NCBI RefSeq assembly: GCF_001646665.1
Contig: NZ_LWBU01000279.1
Location: forward strand, 372,760 to 436,759
Direction: 5' to 3'
DNA from: Streptomyces noursei
Lineage (GTDB): Bacteria > Actinomycetota > Actinomycetes > Streptomycetales > Streptomycetaceae
DNA: 64,000 nucleotides
In this document: piece by piece, positions 56,702 through 64,000 of the stretch
How positions within the stretch are numbered: position 1 is the stretch's first letter
Layout of the letters: the number at the start of each line of letters is the position of its first letter
Program-made: the position numbers and the translations under genes
The notes under the pieces: model-generated
What the model was told of the DNA's origin: nothing
The model's input: only the letters and a program-made list of their open reading frames with translations
Database searches by the model: none

Positions 56702-57862
56702 ATGCGCGCGGGCACCCACGACGGACGGACCCGGTTGCAGCGTGCCGTGGCCCGGGGGTTCGACCCGGGTCCCGAGGTGCGCCCACCGGTCACGTTCGTC
56801 CTGCCGCCGGGCGAGCGGCCGGACTCGCTGCCCACCGGCGGGCTCGGCGTCCTGCTGCCGACCTATGTGTCCCGGTGCGGTGAGGAGGAACACGCCGCCA
56901 TGACCGCGCACGTGCGCGAGGCGCTCGCCGAGGTGCGCGCCGCGCACCCGGACCTGCCGCTGACCCTGTGGGTGGGGATGCAGTACGGGCAGGGAGAGTA
57001 CGAGGAGGCGGTGCGGCGGCTGCGCGGGCTGGCCGGGGCCGCGCGGCGGGGCACCGGTCCGGCCACGTCCGTGGCCCCGCCCGCGGTGGCGTTCGCCGGG
57101 CTGGCGCTGCCCGGCCCGGGCAAGCTCCGCACCGTGAACGCGGCGGTGCGGGCCGGCCTCGACCGGGGCTACGCGGGCTGGCTGTGGATCGACGACGACG
57201 TGGAGCTGGGCCCGCGGTGCCTGTCCCGGATCGTGACCCGGTTCCTGGCGCGCGGCTGCACCGGGGCGGTCGGCGCCCGGCTGGTGGCGCTGCCGCGGTC
57301 GACGCCCTCGTCGCAGGTGATGGACCGGGTCTCCGGCTGCACCGTGCCGCCGGGCGCCTGTCCGGTGGCGGGCTGCATGCTCGTGGAGACCGCGGTGGTC
57401 GCCGGCGGGATCCCGCCGCGCCGGCTGGCCGACGACGGTTTCGTGCTGTTCGAGCTGCTCGACCCGGCGGCGGGCGACCCGTTGCGCGACCTGGAGGTGC
57501 TGCCCGACGCGTACTGCCGCACCTACCGGGTGGGCGGGGCCCGTGACACGCTGCGCCGGCTGCGCCGTTCCCTGTACAGCCATGTGACGTGCATGGCCGA
57601 CTACCCGAGGGCGACGGCCGTCCGGTACTTCCGGGACGTGCTGTTCCACGGCCTGTGGCCGCTGGCGCCGTGGGACGCCCGGCGCGGCCCGGCGCGCGGG
57701 GCGTTGCGGTGGGCCGTCAAGGCCGTGCACTTCGGCTGGTTCTGCGCCGTCGCCTCCGGCCTGGTGGTGCGCGGCCTGACGCACCGTCCGCTGCGCTCGG
57801 TGGCCTGGGGGGACGAGGGCGCCTTCCGCAGGCCGGCCACGGTACGACCGGCCCGGGCCTGA
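56702..57862 (+). CDS. GT2-like glycosyltransferase of the MoeGT4/MoeGT5 type
   Basis: A 386-aa GT-A enzyme, sister of the protein at 50227-51507. It has LGVLLPTYVSRCGEEEH, LWIDDDVELGPRCL (DxD metal site), GCMLVETAVVAGGIPPRRLADDGFVLFELLDP region and the shared C-terminal RYFRDVLFHGLWPLAPW; longer strings are cut here. Expected to add a GlcNAc-type unit (C or E) to the growing glycan. ATG 56702 has GGAGGG five bases ahead. It opens a rightward set of three glycosyltransferase genes. Confidence 0.87.
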   Translation: MRAGTHDGRTRLQRAVARGFDPGPEVRPPVTFVLPPGERPDSLPTGGLGVLLPTYVSRCGEEEHAAMTAHVREALAEVRAAHPDLPLTLWVGMQYGQGEYEEAVRRLRGLAGAARRGTGPATSVAPPAVAFAGLALPGPGKLRTVNAAVRAGLDRGYAGWLWIDDDVELGPRCLSRIVTRFLARGCTGAVGARLVALPRSTPSSQVMDRVSGCTVPPGACPVAGCMLVETAVVAGGIPPRRLADDGFVLFELLDPAAGDPLRDLEVLPDAYCRTYRVGGARDTLRRLRRSLYSHVTCMADYPRATAVRYFRDVLFHGLWPLAPWDARRGPARGALRWAVKAVHFGWFCAVASGLVVRGLTHRPLRSVAWGDEGAFRRPATVRPARA

Positions 57863-57900
57863 CGCTCCGGGACGCACTCACGACCGAGAGGGGAGCCGCG

Positions 57901-58722
57901 GTGTGGGCACCGGCTGAGAACACGAGGGCGACCGCCCTGACCGTCATCCTTCCGCACTACGACTGCGCGGCCTACCTCGGCCAGGCCGCCGGGTCCGTCC
58001 TCGGCCAGGACTTCCGCGACCTGACCCTGGTGGTGGTGGACGACTGCTCGCCGGGCGACGCCTGGTCGGCCGCCCTGCGCCCGTTCGCGGACGACCCCCG
58101 CCTGGTGGTGCTGCGCACCTCCCGCAACGTGGGCCATCTGCGCATCAAGAACGCCGTGCTGGAACACGTGCGCAGCCCCTACGTCGGCTTCCAGGACTCC
58201 GACGACATCAGCCTGCCCGGCCGCTTCCGGCACCAGATCGCCCTGCTCGAACGGGGCCGCGCGGACCTCGTGGGCTGCGGGTACGAGTGCATCGACGCCA
58301 CCGGCCGGGTCACCGGCCGCCGCCGGATGCCCCGCAACGCCAACCTCTGGATGCGGCTGGGCCGGTCGACCGTGGCGCTGCACCCGTCGACGGTGGTGCG
58401 CGGCGAGGTGCTCCGGCGGCTCGGGGGTTTCGACGGGACGGCCCGGCTGGGTGCCGACACCGACTTCCACCTGCGGGCGGCGCGGCTGTACCGGCTGCGG
58501 AACGTGGGGCGGGTGCTGTACCGGTACCGCGTCTGGCCCGACTCGCTGACCCAGGCGCCGGAGACCGGGTTCGGCTCCGACGCCCGGCGGGCCTACACGG
58601 AGTCCCTGCGGCGCCGGGAGGAGGAGCGGCGCCGGGCCGGGTCCCGGGCGGAACTGCTGCCGCTGCTGATCGCGCCGCCGAACGACGTCGACTTCACCCT
58701 CGACCCGGTGGACCTCGCGTAG
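57901..58722 (+). CDS. GT2 family glycosyltransferase (MoeGT2/MoeGT3 candidate)
   Basis: A 273-aa GT-A enzyme with the classic start LTVILPHYDCAAYLGQAA, VVVDDCSPGD, RNVGHLRIKNAVLEH and GFQDSDDISLPGRFRHQIA containing the DxD-type motif. The catalytic-domain HPSTVVRGEVLRRLGGFD and LGADTDFHLRAARLY also fit. By position it is one of the two remaining moenomycin-type transferases (GT2 adds the unit B uronate, GT3 the branching glucose in S. ghanaensis); I cannot assign it. GTG 57901 is preceded by GAGAGGGGAGCCGCG; its stop is directly followed by the next ATG. Confidence 0.85.
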   Translation: MWAPAENTRATALTVILPHYDCAAYLGQAAGSVLGQDFRDLTLVVVDDCSPGDAWSAALRPFADDPRLVVLRTSRNVGHLRIKNAVLEHVRSPYVGFQDSDDISLPGRFRHQIALLERGRADLVGCGYECIDATGRVTGRRRMPRNANLWMRLGRSTVALHPSTVVRGEVLRRLGGFDGTARLGADTDFHLRAARLYRLRNVGRVLYRYRVWPDSLTQAPETGFGSDARRAYTESLRRREEERRRAGSRAELLPLLIAPPNDVDFTLDPVDLA

Positions 58723-60303
58723 ATGACGCCGACGCTGGGGGTCGTCGTCCTCTCGCCCGACGGGGAGTGGGACCGGGCGGTGCGCGGTCTGCTCGCCCAG
58801 ACCGTGCCGCCGGTCTCGATCACGGTGGTCACCTGGGTGGCGGGCCGGCCGCCGGCCGACGCGCGGGTGCGGGTGGCCCACTGCCTGCCGGCCGCCGCCG
58901 CGGCCGTGTGCCGGCGGGAGGCGCTGCGGACACCGGCCGACTTCGTGGCCTGTCTGGGCGGGCACGACGAGGCGCTGCCGGGCTGGGTGGAGGCGGTGGT
59001 GACCGCGTGCAGCGCCGCGGGCGGCCCCGGGCGGGCCGGGGTGGTGCGGTACGGCGCGGTGCGGATCCGGCCGGACGGGGTCGTGGGCGGCGTGCTGATC
59101 CCGGGGCCGGGCCCGAACGGGCGCGTGGGATCGGGAGGCACAGGACGCGCCGGGCGCGCGGGCGTCCGGTCCGGGGGCGCGGGGCCGACCGCCCCCTGGG
59201 ACGCCCTCCTGTCCGGCGCGGGCCTCCCTGGGGACGGGCCCGGCGTGGCGGGCGGCCCGGTGGCGGGCGGTTCCGCGGGCGCGGGCGACGACGCTCCGTG
59301 CGCGGTGCGGCGCGACCTGCTGACGACGCCCGCCGCCCAGCCGGCCGGGTGCGTCGCCGTGCCGCGGCTGCTGGTGCGGCAGGCACCGCACGGCGGGGCC
59401 CCGGCCGCCCCTTCCGCCGGGTCCACGGCGCCCGGGCGCCGCCCGGCCCGGCCCGCGCTGGTGTCGGTGGTCGTCCCGGTCCGCGACGGCGCGGCGACGC
59501 TGCCCGCGCAGCTGCGGGCGCTGGCGGAGCAGACGTACACCGGCGCGGTGGAGGTCCTGGTGGTCGACAACGGCTCCGCCGACGGCACGCGGGACGTGGC
59601 CGGGCGGGCCCGGGCGTGGCTGCCGGGCCTGCGGATCGTGGACGCCGGCGGGCGGCCGGGCGAGGCGTACGCCCGCAACACCGGTGTCGCCGCCGCGCGG
59701 GGGGACTTCGTGGCCTTCTGCGACGCCGACGACGTGGCGGCCCCCGGCTGGCTCGCGGGCCTGGTGGCGGCGGCCGGCGGGGCGGACCTGGTGGGCGGGG
59801 CGCTGGACGTCGGGCTGCTCTCCCCCGCGTACGCCGACGAACAGCCGGTGCCGCTGACCGAGCAGGGCGACTTCCTGCCCTTCGCCCGCGGCGCCAACTG
59901 TGCCGCGTGGCGGGACGTCCTGGTGACCGTGGGCGGCTGGGACGAGTCGTACCGGGGCGGCGGCGAGGACATGGACCTGTCCTGGCGGGCCCAGCTGTGC
60001 GGGTACCGGCTCGCGTACGCCCCCGACGCGCTGATGCACTACCGGCTGCGGGAGGGGCTGGCCGCCCTGGCCCGCCAGAAGTGGAACTACGGGCTTTCCG
60101 GCGCCCGTCTCTACGCCCGTTACCGGCACGCCGGCTTCGCCCGCCGCCGCTCGTCCGTCGCGGCCGCGAACTGGCTGCTCCTCCTGGTCCGCCTGCCGGA
60201 CCTGGTGCGCTCCCGGCGGCTGCGGCGGCGCTGGGTCCGGTACGCGGCGCGCCTCGCGGGCTTTCTGGCGGGCAGTGTGCGGCAGGGCGTGCTGTACCCC
60301 TGA
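58723..60303 (+). CDS. tandem GT-A glycosyltransferase (MoeGT2/MoeGT3 candidate)
   Basis: A 526-aa protein with two GT2-like halves. Residues 1-125 (LGVVVLSPDGEWDRAVRGLL, CLGGHDEALPGWVEAVV) resemble a transferase half without a DxD. A Gly-rich linker (about 125-215) follows. The second half from about 245 (LVSVVVPVRDGAATLPAQL, VLVVDNGSADGTRDVA, FVAFCDADDVAAPGWL, GGGEDMDLSWRAQLCG) is complete, with DADD. The N-terminal half may bind acceptor or be structural. Starts with ATG immediately after the previous stop and ends a three-transferase operon. Confidence 0.83.
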   Translation: MTPTLGVVVLSPDGEWDRAVRGLLAQTVPPVSITVVTWVAGRPPADARVRVAHCLPAAAAAVCRREALRTPADFVACLGGHDEALPGWVEAVVTACSAAGGPGRAGVVRYGAVRIRPDGVVGGVLIPGPGPNGRVGSGGTGRAGRAGVRSGGAGPTAPWDALLSGAGLPGDGPGVAGGPVAGGSAGAGDDAPCAVRRDLLTTPAAQPAGCVAVPRLLVRQAPHGGAPAAPSAGSTAPGRRPARPALVSVVVPVRDGAATLPAQLRALAEQTYTGAVEVLVVDNGSADGTRDVAGRARAWLPGLRIVDAGGRPGEAYARNTGVAAARGDFVAFCDADDVAAPGWLAGLVAAAGGADLVGGALDVGLLSPAYADEQPVPLTEQGDFLPFARGANCAAWRDVLVTVGGWDESYRGGGEDMDLSWRAQLCGYRLAYAPDALMHYRLREGLAALARQKWNYGLSGARLYARYRHAGFARRRSSVAAANWLLLLVRLPDLVRSRRLRRRWVRYAARLAGFLAGSVRQGVLYP

Positions 60304-60463
60304 CGCCCGTGGTCCGACCCCCGGCCGGACGGCGTCCGAACCGTGCTTCCGCCGTCCGAGTACACCCGACGGGTCGCGCCGCACGCACCGGCGGCACGTG
60401 TGGAAGGTTGAGGAGTCCGAGTCCGGCCCGGGGACGGCGGGGCGAAGGCGTCAGGAGACAGAT

Positions 60464-62707
60464 GTGCGGTCCGGGATCGTGAAACGGCGCCCGGGTCTGC
60501 CGTCCGGCGACCCGCTGGGCGCCCTCGCCGCACTGGTCCTGCGCTTCCCCGTCCGTACGCTGGCGCTGACCGGCTGCGCGCTGCTGGTCGCCGCGGTGGC
60601 GGCGGTGGGGGTGACCGGGAAGCTGCACCACGGCGGTACGACGCCCCCGGGCTCCGAGTGGGCGCGCGCCGAGCACACGCTGTCCACCGCGTTCCGCGGC
60701 GGCAGCCCGACGGTGACGCTGGTGGCCACGGCGCGCGGGGGCGGTTCGGTGGACGACCCGGCGGCGGTGCGCGCCGGGACGCGGCTCGCCGAGCGGGCGC
60801 GCGGGCTGCCCAGAGTGGTGGGGGTGCGGTCGTACTGGACGGGGCGTCCCGCCGCGCTGCGCGCCGGGGACGGACGGTCGGCGCTGGTGCTGCTGCGGGT
60901 GGCGAGCAGTGAGGCGACGGCGCACCGGGACGTCGAGCCGCTGCTGCGCGAGCTGACCGGCCGTCACGGCCCGCTGTCGGTCGCCGCCACCGGGCCGACG
61001 CCGGTGGGGCTGGCCATCGAACGGCAGAGCCGGCTGGACCTGCACCGTACGGAACTGCTGGCGGCGCCGCTGACGGCGGCCGTCCTCGTCGTCGTCTTCG
61101 GCGGCGTCGTCGCGGCCGCGCTCGCCCTGCTGGTCGGGGTCTGCGCGGTGGTGGGCGCCGTCGCGTTCCTGAGCGGGCTGTCCCACCTGACGACGGTGTC
61201 GGTGATCGCGCTCAACCTCACCACCGCGCTCGGGTTCGCGCTGGCGGTCGACTTCGGCCTGTTCATGCTGGCCCGCTACCGGGAGGAGCGGGCGCGGTAC
61301 CGCGACGCATGCGATCCGGGCGAGGCCGTGCACCAGGCGCTGGTGGCCACCGTGTGCAGCACGGGCCGTACGGTGGTGTGCTCGGCGCTGACGGTGATGG
61401 GCAGCCTCGCCGCGCTGCTGGTCTTCCCGCTCGGCATGCTGCGGTCCGTGGCGTACGGCGGCATCGCGGTGGTGGCGCTGAGCGCGCTGCTCGCGGTGAC
61501 CGCCCTGCCCGCCGCGCTGCTCCTGCTGGGCCCGCGGATCGACGCGCTGTCGGTACGCCGCCGGCGCCCCTGGGCCGTCCCTGACGGCGGCCGCTGGTAC
61601 CGCCTCGCGCACGGGGTGATGCGCCGCCCGGTGCCGGTGGTACTGGTGCTGGGCGTGCTGCTGACGGCGCTGGTCCTGCCGTTCGCGGGTGCCCGGTTCG
61701 GCACGTTCGACGACCGGGCGCTGCCGGCGGGTTCGGCGACGCGGCTGGCCACGGACACGGTGCGTCGGGACTTCGACCACCACGCCCTGCATCCGGTGCA
61801 GGTGGCGCTGCCGGGCCTGGACGCCCGGGCGGGCGCCCCCGCGCTGGACGGCTACGCCCGGCGGCTGGCGCGGCTGGAGCACGTGGCGCGGGTGGAGACC
61901 GCGACGGGTACGTACCGGGAGGGCCGGCGGGTGGGGCCGGTGGCGCCGGACAGCGGGTACGCGTCGCCGGCGGGCGTGTGGGCGGCGGTCGTCACCGACG
62001 TCGGTCCGGAGACGGCGGAGGGTGCTCGGGTGGCGCGGGCGGTCCGGGCGGTGTCCGCGCCGGTCCCCGCGCTGGTGGGCGGCACGCAGGCGTGGCTCGC
62101 GGATCTGGGGGACGCGGTCCGGGCCGGGGTGGTGCCGGCGCTGTCGCTGATCGCGGTGGTGACGCTGCTGCTGCTGGGGTGGTGCACGCGCAGCGTGGTG
62201 CTGCCGTTGAAGGCGCTGGTCCTCAATGTGCTGAGCCTCAGCGCCACGTTCGGGGTGATGGTGCTGGTGTTCCAGGAGGGGCACCTGAGCGGGTGGCTGG
62301 GCGGCTTCTCGGCGACGGGGGTGACGGACACCGTCGTACCCGTGCTGGTGCTGTGCGTGGCGTTCGGGCTGTCCATGGACTACGAGGTGCTGCTGCTGAC
62401 GCGGACGGTGGAGGAGTACGGGGCGGGCGCCTCCACGCGCCAGGCGGTGGCGCGGGCCGTGCAGCGCACGGCGGGGCTGTTCACGGCGTCCGCGCTGGTC
62501 GTGATCGTCGTGATGGCCGCGCTGGCCTCGTCCGGTCTGCTGTTGCTGAAGGTGGTGGGGGTGGGGCTGGCGGTGGCGGTGTTCGTGGACGCCACGGTGA
62601 TCCGGCTGCTGCTGGCGCCCGCGCTGATGGCCCTGCTGGGCCGGGCCAACTGGTGGGTGCCGGCGCTCCGGCCGGCCCGTCAGTCCCTGGTGCCGATGAA
62701 GAGGTAG
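60464..62707 (+). CDS. MMPL/RND-family lipid exporter
   Basis: A 747-aa membrane protein with two repeats of one TM, an extracytoplasmic loop and five TMs. Key pieces: ALALLVGVCAVVGAVAFL, VDFGLFMLARYREER (the Asp-Tyr proton-relay region of the first half) and the matching SMDYEVLLLTRTVEEY in the second half. Mycobacterial and actinobacterial MMPL proteins move lipids and glycolipids across the membrane. GTG 60464 follows AGGAGACAGAT. It lies 160 bp downstream of the last glycosyltransferase on the same strand; whether it belongs to the phosphoglycolipid cluster or to the neighbouring lipid genes is open. Its 3' end overlaps btaB by 28 bp. Confidence 0.9.
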   Translation: MRSGIVKRRPGLPSGDPLGALAALVLRFPVRTLALTGCALLVAAVAAVGVTGKLHHGGTTPPGSEWARAEHTLSTAFRGGSPTVTLVATARGGGSVDDPAAVRAGTRLAERARGLPRVVGVRSYWTGRPAALRAGDGRSALVLLRVASSEATAHRDVEPLLRELTGRHGPLSVAATGPTPVGLAIERQSRLDLHRTELLAAPLTAAVLVVVFGGVVAAALALLVGVCAVVGAVAFLSGLSHLTTVSVIALNLTTALGFALAVDFGLFMLARYREERARYRDACDPGEAVHQALVATVCSTGRTVVCSALTVMGSLAALLVFPLGMLRSVAYGGIAVVALSALLAVTALPAALLLLGPRIDALSVRRRRPWAVPDGGRWYRLAHGVMRRPVPVVLVLGVLLTALVLPFAGARFGTFDDRALPAGSATRLATDTVRRDFDHHALHPVQVALPGLDARAGAPALDGYARRLARLEHVARVETATGTYREGRRVGPVAPDSGYASPAGVWAAVVTDVGPETAEGARVARAVRAVSAPVPALVGGTQAWLADLGDAVRAGVVPALSLIAVVTLLLLGWCTRSVVLPLKALVLNVLSLSATFGVMVLVFQEGHLSGWLGGFSATGVTDTVVPVLVLCVAFGLSMDYEVLLLTRTVEEYGAGASTRQAVARAVQRTAGLFTASALVVIVVMAALASSGLLLLKVVGVGLAVAVFVDATVIRLLLAPALMALLGRANWWVPALRPARQSLVPMKR

Positions 62708-63405
62708 TACGGCACGCGGGCGGGCAGGTAGGGCACCGCCGAGAGGCTTTCGCGCACGTGGACGGCGGTGAACCGGGCGCGGAGGTAGGGCAGGTGGTCC
62801 GGGGAGAGGAAGACGTCGTTGTGGCTGAACCAGGCCGGCCACAGGTGCCGGCGCCACGCGGCGTGGCGGGCGCCGCCGGCGGGGTGCTTGCGCGCGACGT
62901 AGAAGTCGCAGACGGCGATCGTCCCGCCGGGCCGCAGGACGGACCGGGCGTGGTCCACGGCCGCGAACCAGTCGGGCATCATCGTCAGCGCGTAGGAGAA
63001 CACCACGACGTCGGCCAAGCCGTCGCGGGGCCGGTAGTCCGTGGCGCTCGCGAGCACGGTCTCGACGTTGTCCCAGCCGGACCGTTCGACGCGGCGGCGG
63101 GCGACCTCCAGCATCGAGGTGGAGACGTCGACGAGGGTGATGGTGCCGAACTCCTTGCGGCGCCGCTCGTCGAGGTGGGCGATGTTGCTGCCGGTGCCCG
63201 CCCCCATCTCGACCAGGTGGCCGCCCGGCGCGGCCGGCAGCAGGCCCATCAGGTCGCGCCGGCCGTGCAGGAGCCGTTCGCGGAAGGCGTCGTAGTCACC
63301 GGCCGTCGAGCGGTAGTAGGACTCCATGCGCTCGAAGGGCGTCGCGCCGGTGAGGCGCGGGAAGGCCATGTGGCGGATGGTGCGCAGGTCGGACCGGATT
63401 CCCAT
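62680..63405 (-). CDS. btaB: BtaB-like methyltransferase (betaine lipid synthesis)
   Basis: A 241-aa class I SAM methyltransferase. Motif I is LVEMGAGTGSNIAHL near residue 63, then TLVDVSTSMLEVARRR, VVVFSYALTMMPDW and LRPGGTIAVCDFYVARKH. It lies 14 bp downstream of a DUF3419/BtaA-like gene, and such pairs make the betaine lipid DGTS: BtaA transfers aminocarboxypropyl from SAM to diacylglycerol, BtaB trimethylates the amine. The HLWPAWFSHNDVFLSPDHLPYL stretch is typical of these methylases (key FSHNDVFLSPDH). ATG 63405 follows GGGAGCGTCC. Symbol given by family and pairing. Confidence 0.78.
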   Translation of the reverse strand: MGIRSDLRTIRHMAFPRLTGATPFERMESYYRSTAGDYDAFRERLLHGRRDLMGLLPAAPGGHLVEMGAGTGSNIAHLDERRRKEFGTITLVDVSTSMLEVARRRVERSGWDNVETVLASATDYRPRDGLADVVVFSYALTMMPDWFAAVDHARSVLRPGGTIAVCDFYVARKHPAGGARHAAWRRHLWPAWFSHNDVFLSPDHLPYLRARFTAVHVRESLSAVPYLPARVPYYLFIGTRD

Positions 63406-63419
63406 GGACGCTCCCTCGG

Positions 63420-64000
63420 TCAGGGCAGGTCGGCGATGTGGAAGCTGCCGTAGGTGTGCACCCGGTCCTGTTCGTGCAGGCGGGCGGCGAGTTCCGGGTG
63501 GCGGTGCAGCAGTTCCGTCAGCCGTCGCGTCCGGCCCTCGTGGACGACGCTCACGGGATCGAGGTAGCGGGTGCGCAGTCCGGCGCTGCGGTAGATGACG
63601 CGGGCGCCGGGGCGGGCCGCGTCGACGATGGCCTGCCACTCCTCGGCCAGCGCGGCCTGGTCGCGCCAGCCCATCCAGTCCATGTGGTCCAGCAGCACGA
63701 ACTTCGAGACGTCGGGCCGGGGCCCCGCCCCGGTGAGGAATCCGGTGACGGTCGTGGTGCGCACGTCCAGGCGCGGGAGGGCGTCCCGCAGGCGGTCGAA
63801 GTGGGCGGCCTTGAGGTACTCGGGACAGCACGCGGGCGTGTAGGAGCCGGTGATGTAGGCGCGCCAGAAGTAGTTGTCGGCGAGCGGCAGCCGGCCGAAG
63901 ATCGCGTCGAACCCGTCGTGGATGAGCTGGACCGTGCCCCCGGGGTACTCCTCGGTGATCTCGCGCCGCTGCTGGGGCGGCACCCCGGCGAAGCTGAGGG
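63420..64000 (-). CDS. btaA: BtaA-like SAM:diacylglycerol 3-amino-3-carboxypropyltransferase (5' end outside window)
   Basis: C-terminal part of a DUF3419-family protein; the frame enters from beyond 64000. Recognisable features are DNYFWRAYITGSY, CCPEYLKAAHFDRLRD, FVLLDHMDWMGWRDQAAL and ARPGARVIYRSAGLRTRYLD, all characteristic of BtaA. The enzyme attaches the homoserine-derived headgroup of betaine lipids, which can replace phospholipids under phosphate limitation. It is followed by btaB on the same strand, so both form an operon convergent with the MMPL gene. No PhoB-type site can be examined because the promoter is outside the window. Confidence 0.8.
   Translation of the reverse strand, partial: LSFAGVPPQQRREITEEYPGGTVQLIHDGFDAIFGRLPLADNYFWRAYITGSYTPACCPEYLKAAHFDRLRDALPRLDVRTTTVTGFLTGAGPRPDVSKFVLLDHMDWMGWRDQAALAEEWQAIVDAARPGARVIYRSAGLRTRYLDPVSVVHEGRTRRLTELLHRHPELAARLHEQDRVHTYGSFHIADLP

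Noticed and set aside
1..64000. tRNA, rRNA, CRISPR array, transposase or integrase
   Set aside because: I looked for their sequence signatures on both strands and saw none; a covariance or profile search would be the decisive test for tRNAs.

Overview
The window is very GC-rich, has dense ATGA/GTGA stop-start overlaps, many GTG starts and almost no TTA codons, and carries typical actinomycete families (SpoIIE-type phosphatase, WhiB-like protein, GH15, class E/F-type sortase). It reads as a Streptomyces chromosome segment with a large specialised-metabolite region on the right.

Left part (1-10 kb): a partial methyltransferase; a membrane sensor phosphatase/anti-sigma-like protein (PAS-GAF-PP2C-HATPase); a probably secreted beta-carbonic anhydrase; a leftward operon of short-chain dehydrogenase, DMT-type permease, polysaccharide deacetylase and AlkB-like oxygenase; a GT28/MGDG-synthase-like glycosyltransferase; and an arylamine N-acetyltransferase that runs in frame out of a decayed LanC-like gene.

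10.7-16 kb: a tightly overlapped leftward operon that I do not recognise as any described pathway. It contains a 62-residue peptide gene, a 236-aa unknown protein, two paralogous 309/323-aa proteins, a class C beta-lactamase-like serine hydrolase and a two-domain VOC protein. A second, near-identical 62-aa peptide gene with its own terminator lies upstream. Both peptide genes share a duplicated leader carrying a TCCACT-TCC-AGTGGA palindrome. This is the best candidate here for an undescribed, possibly RiPP-like, system.

16-33.7 kb: a repeat-rich membrane protein, a GH15 glucoamylase/trehalase-like enzyme with a probable leaderless start, a gene-poor low-complexity stretch, a GT4-type glycosyltransferase, a damaged methyltransferase, a 1,582-aa membrane GGDEF-EAL protein fused in frame to an alpha-oxoamine-synthase-like PLP enzyme, a TetR-MFS-AnmK operon, a WhiB-like protein, a HEAT-repeat protein and a sortase.

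33.7-60.3 kb: cytochrome P450 and alpha/beta hydrolase genes, then a moenomycin-type phosphoglycolipid cluster. An acyl-CoA ligase and a 5-aminolevulinate synthase (the pair used to make the C5N A-ring) are followed by ABC exporter moeD5-moeJ5, then moeE5-F5-GT1-H5-K5-(GT)-M5 rightward, moeP5-X5 and moeO5-N5 leftward, and three more glycosyltransferases. Assembly logic known from the moenomycin pathway: MoeO5 joins a farnesyl chain to 3-phosphoglycerate, MoeN5 extends the lipid, MoeE5 supplies UDP-galacturonate, glycosyltransferases build the sugar chain, MoeF5/MoeH5 amidate, MoeK5 C-methylates, MoeM5 carbamoylates, and ABC pumps export. TTA codons sit in moeE5, moeO5 and the aminolevulinate synthase gene, pointing to bldA-dependent timing. 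No 4,6-dehydratase/ketoreductase pair (moeS5/moeR5) is present, so a GlcNAc rather than chinovosamine at sugar C is predicted.

60.4-64 kb: an MMPL-type exporter and a convergent btaA-btaB-like pair (betaine lipid synthesis), the first cut by the window end. No tRNA, rRNA, CRISPR array or insertion sequence was seen.
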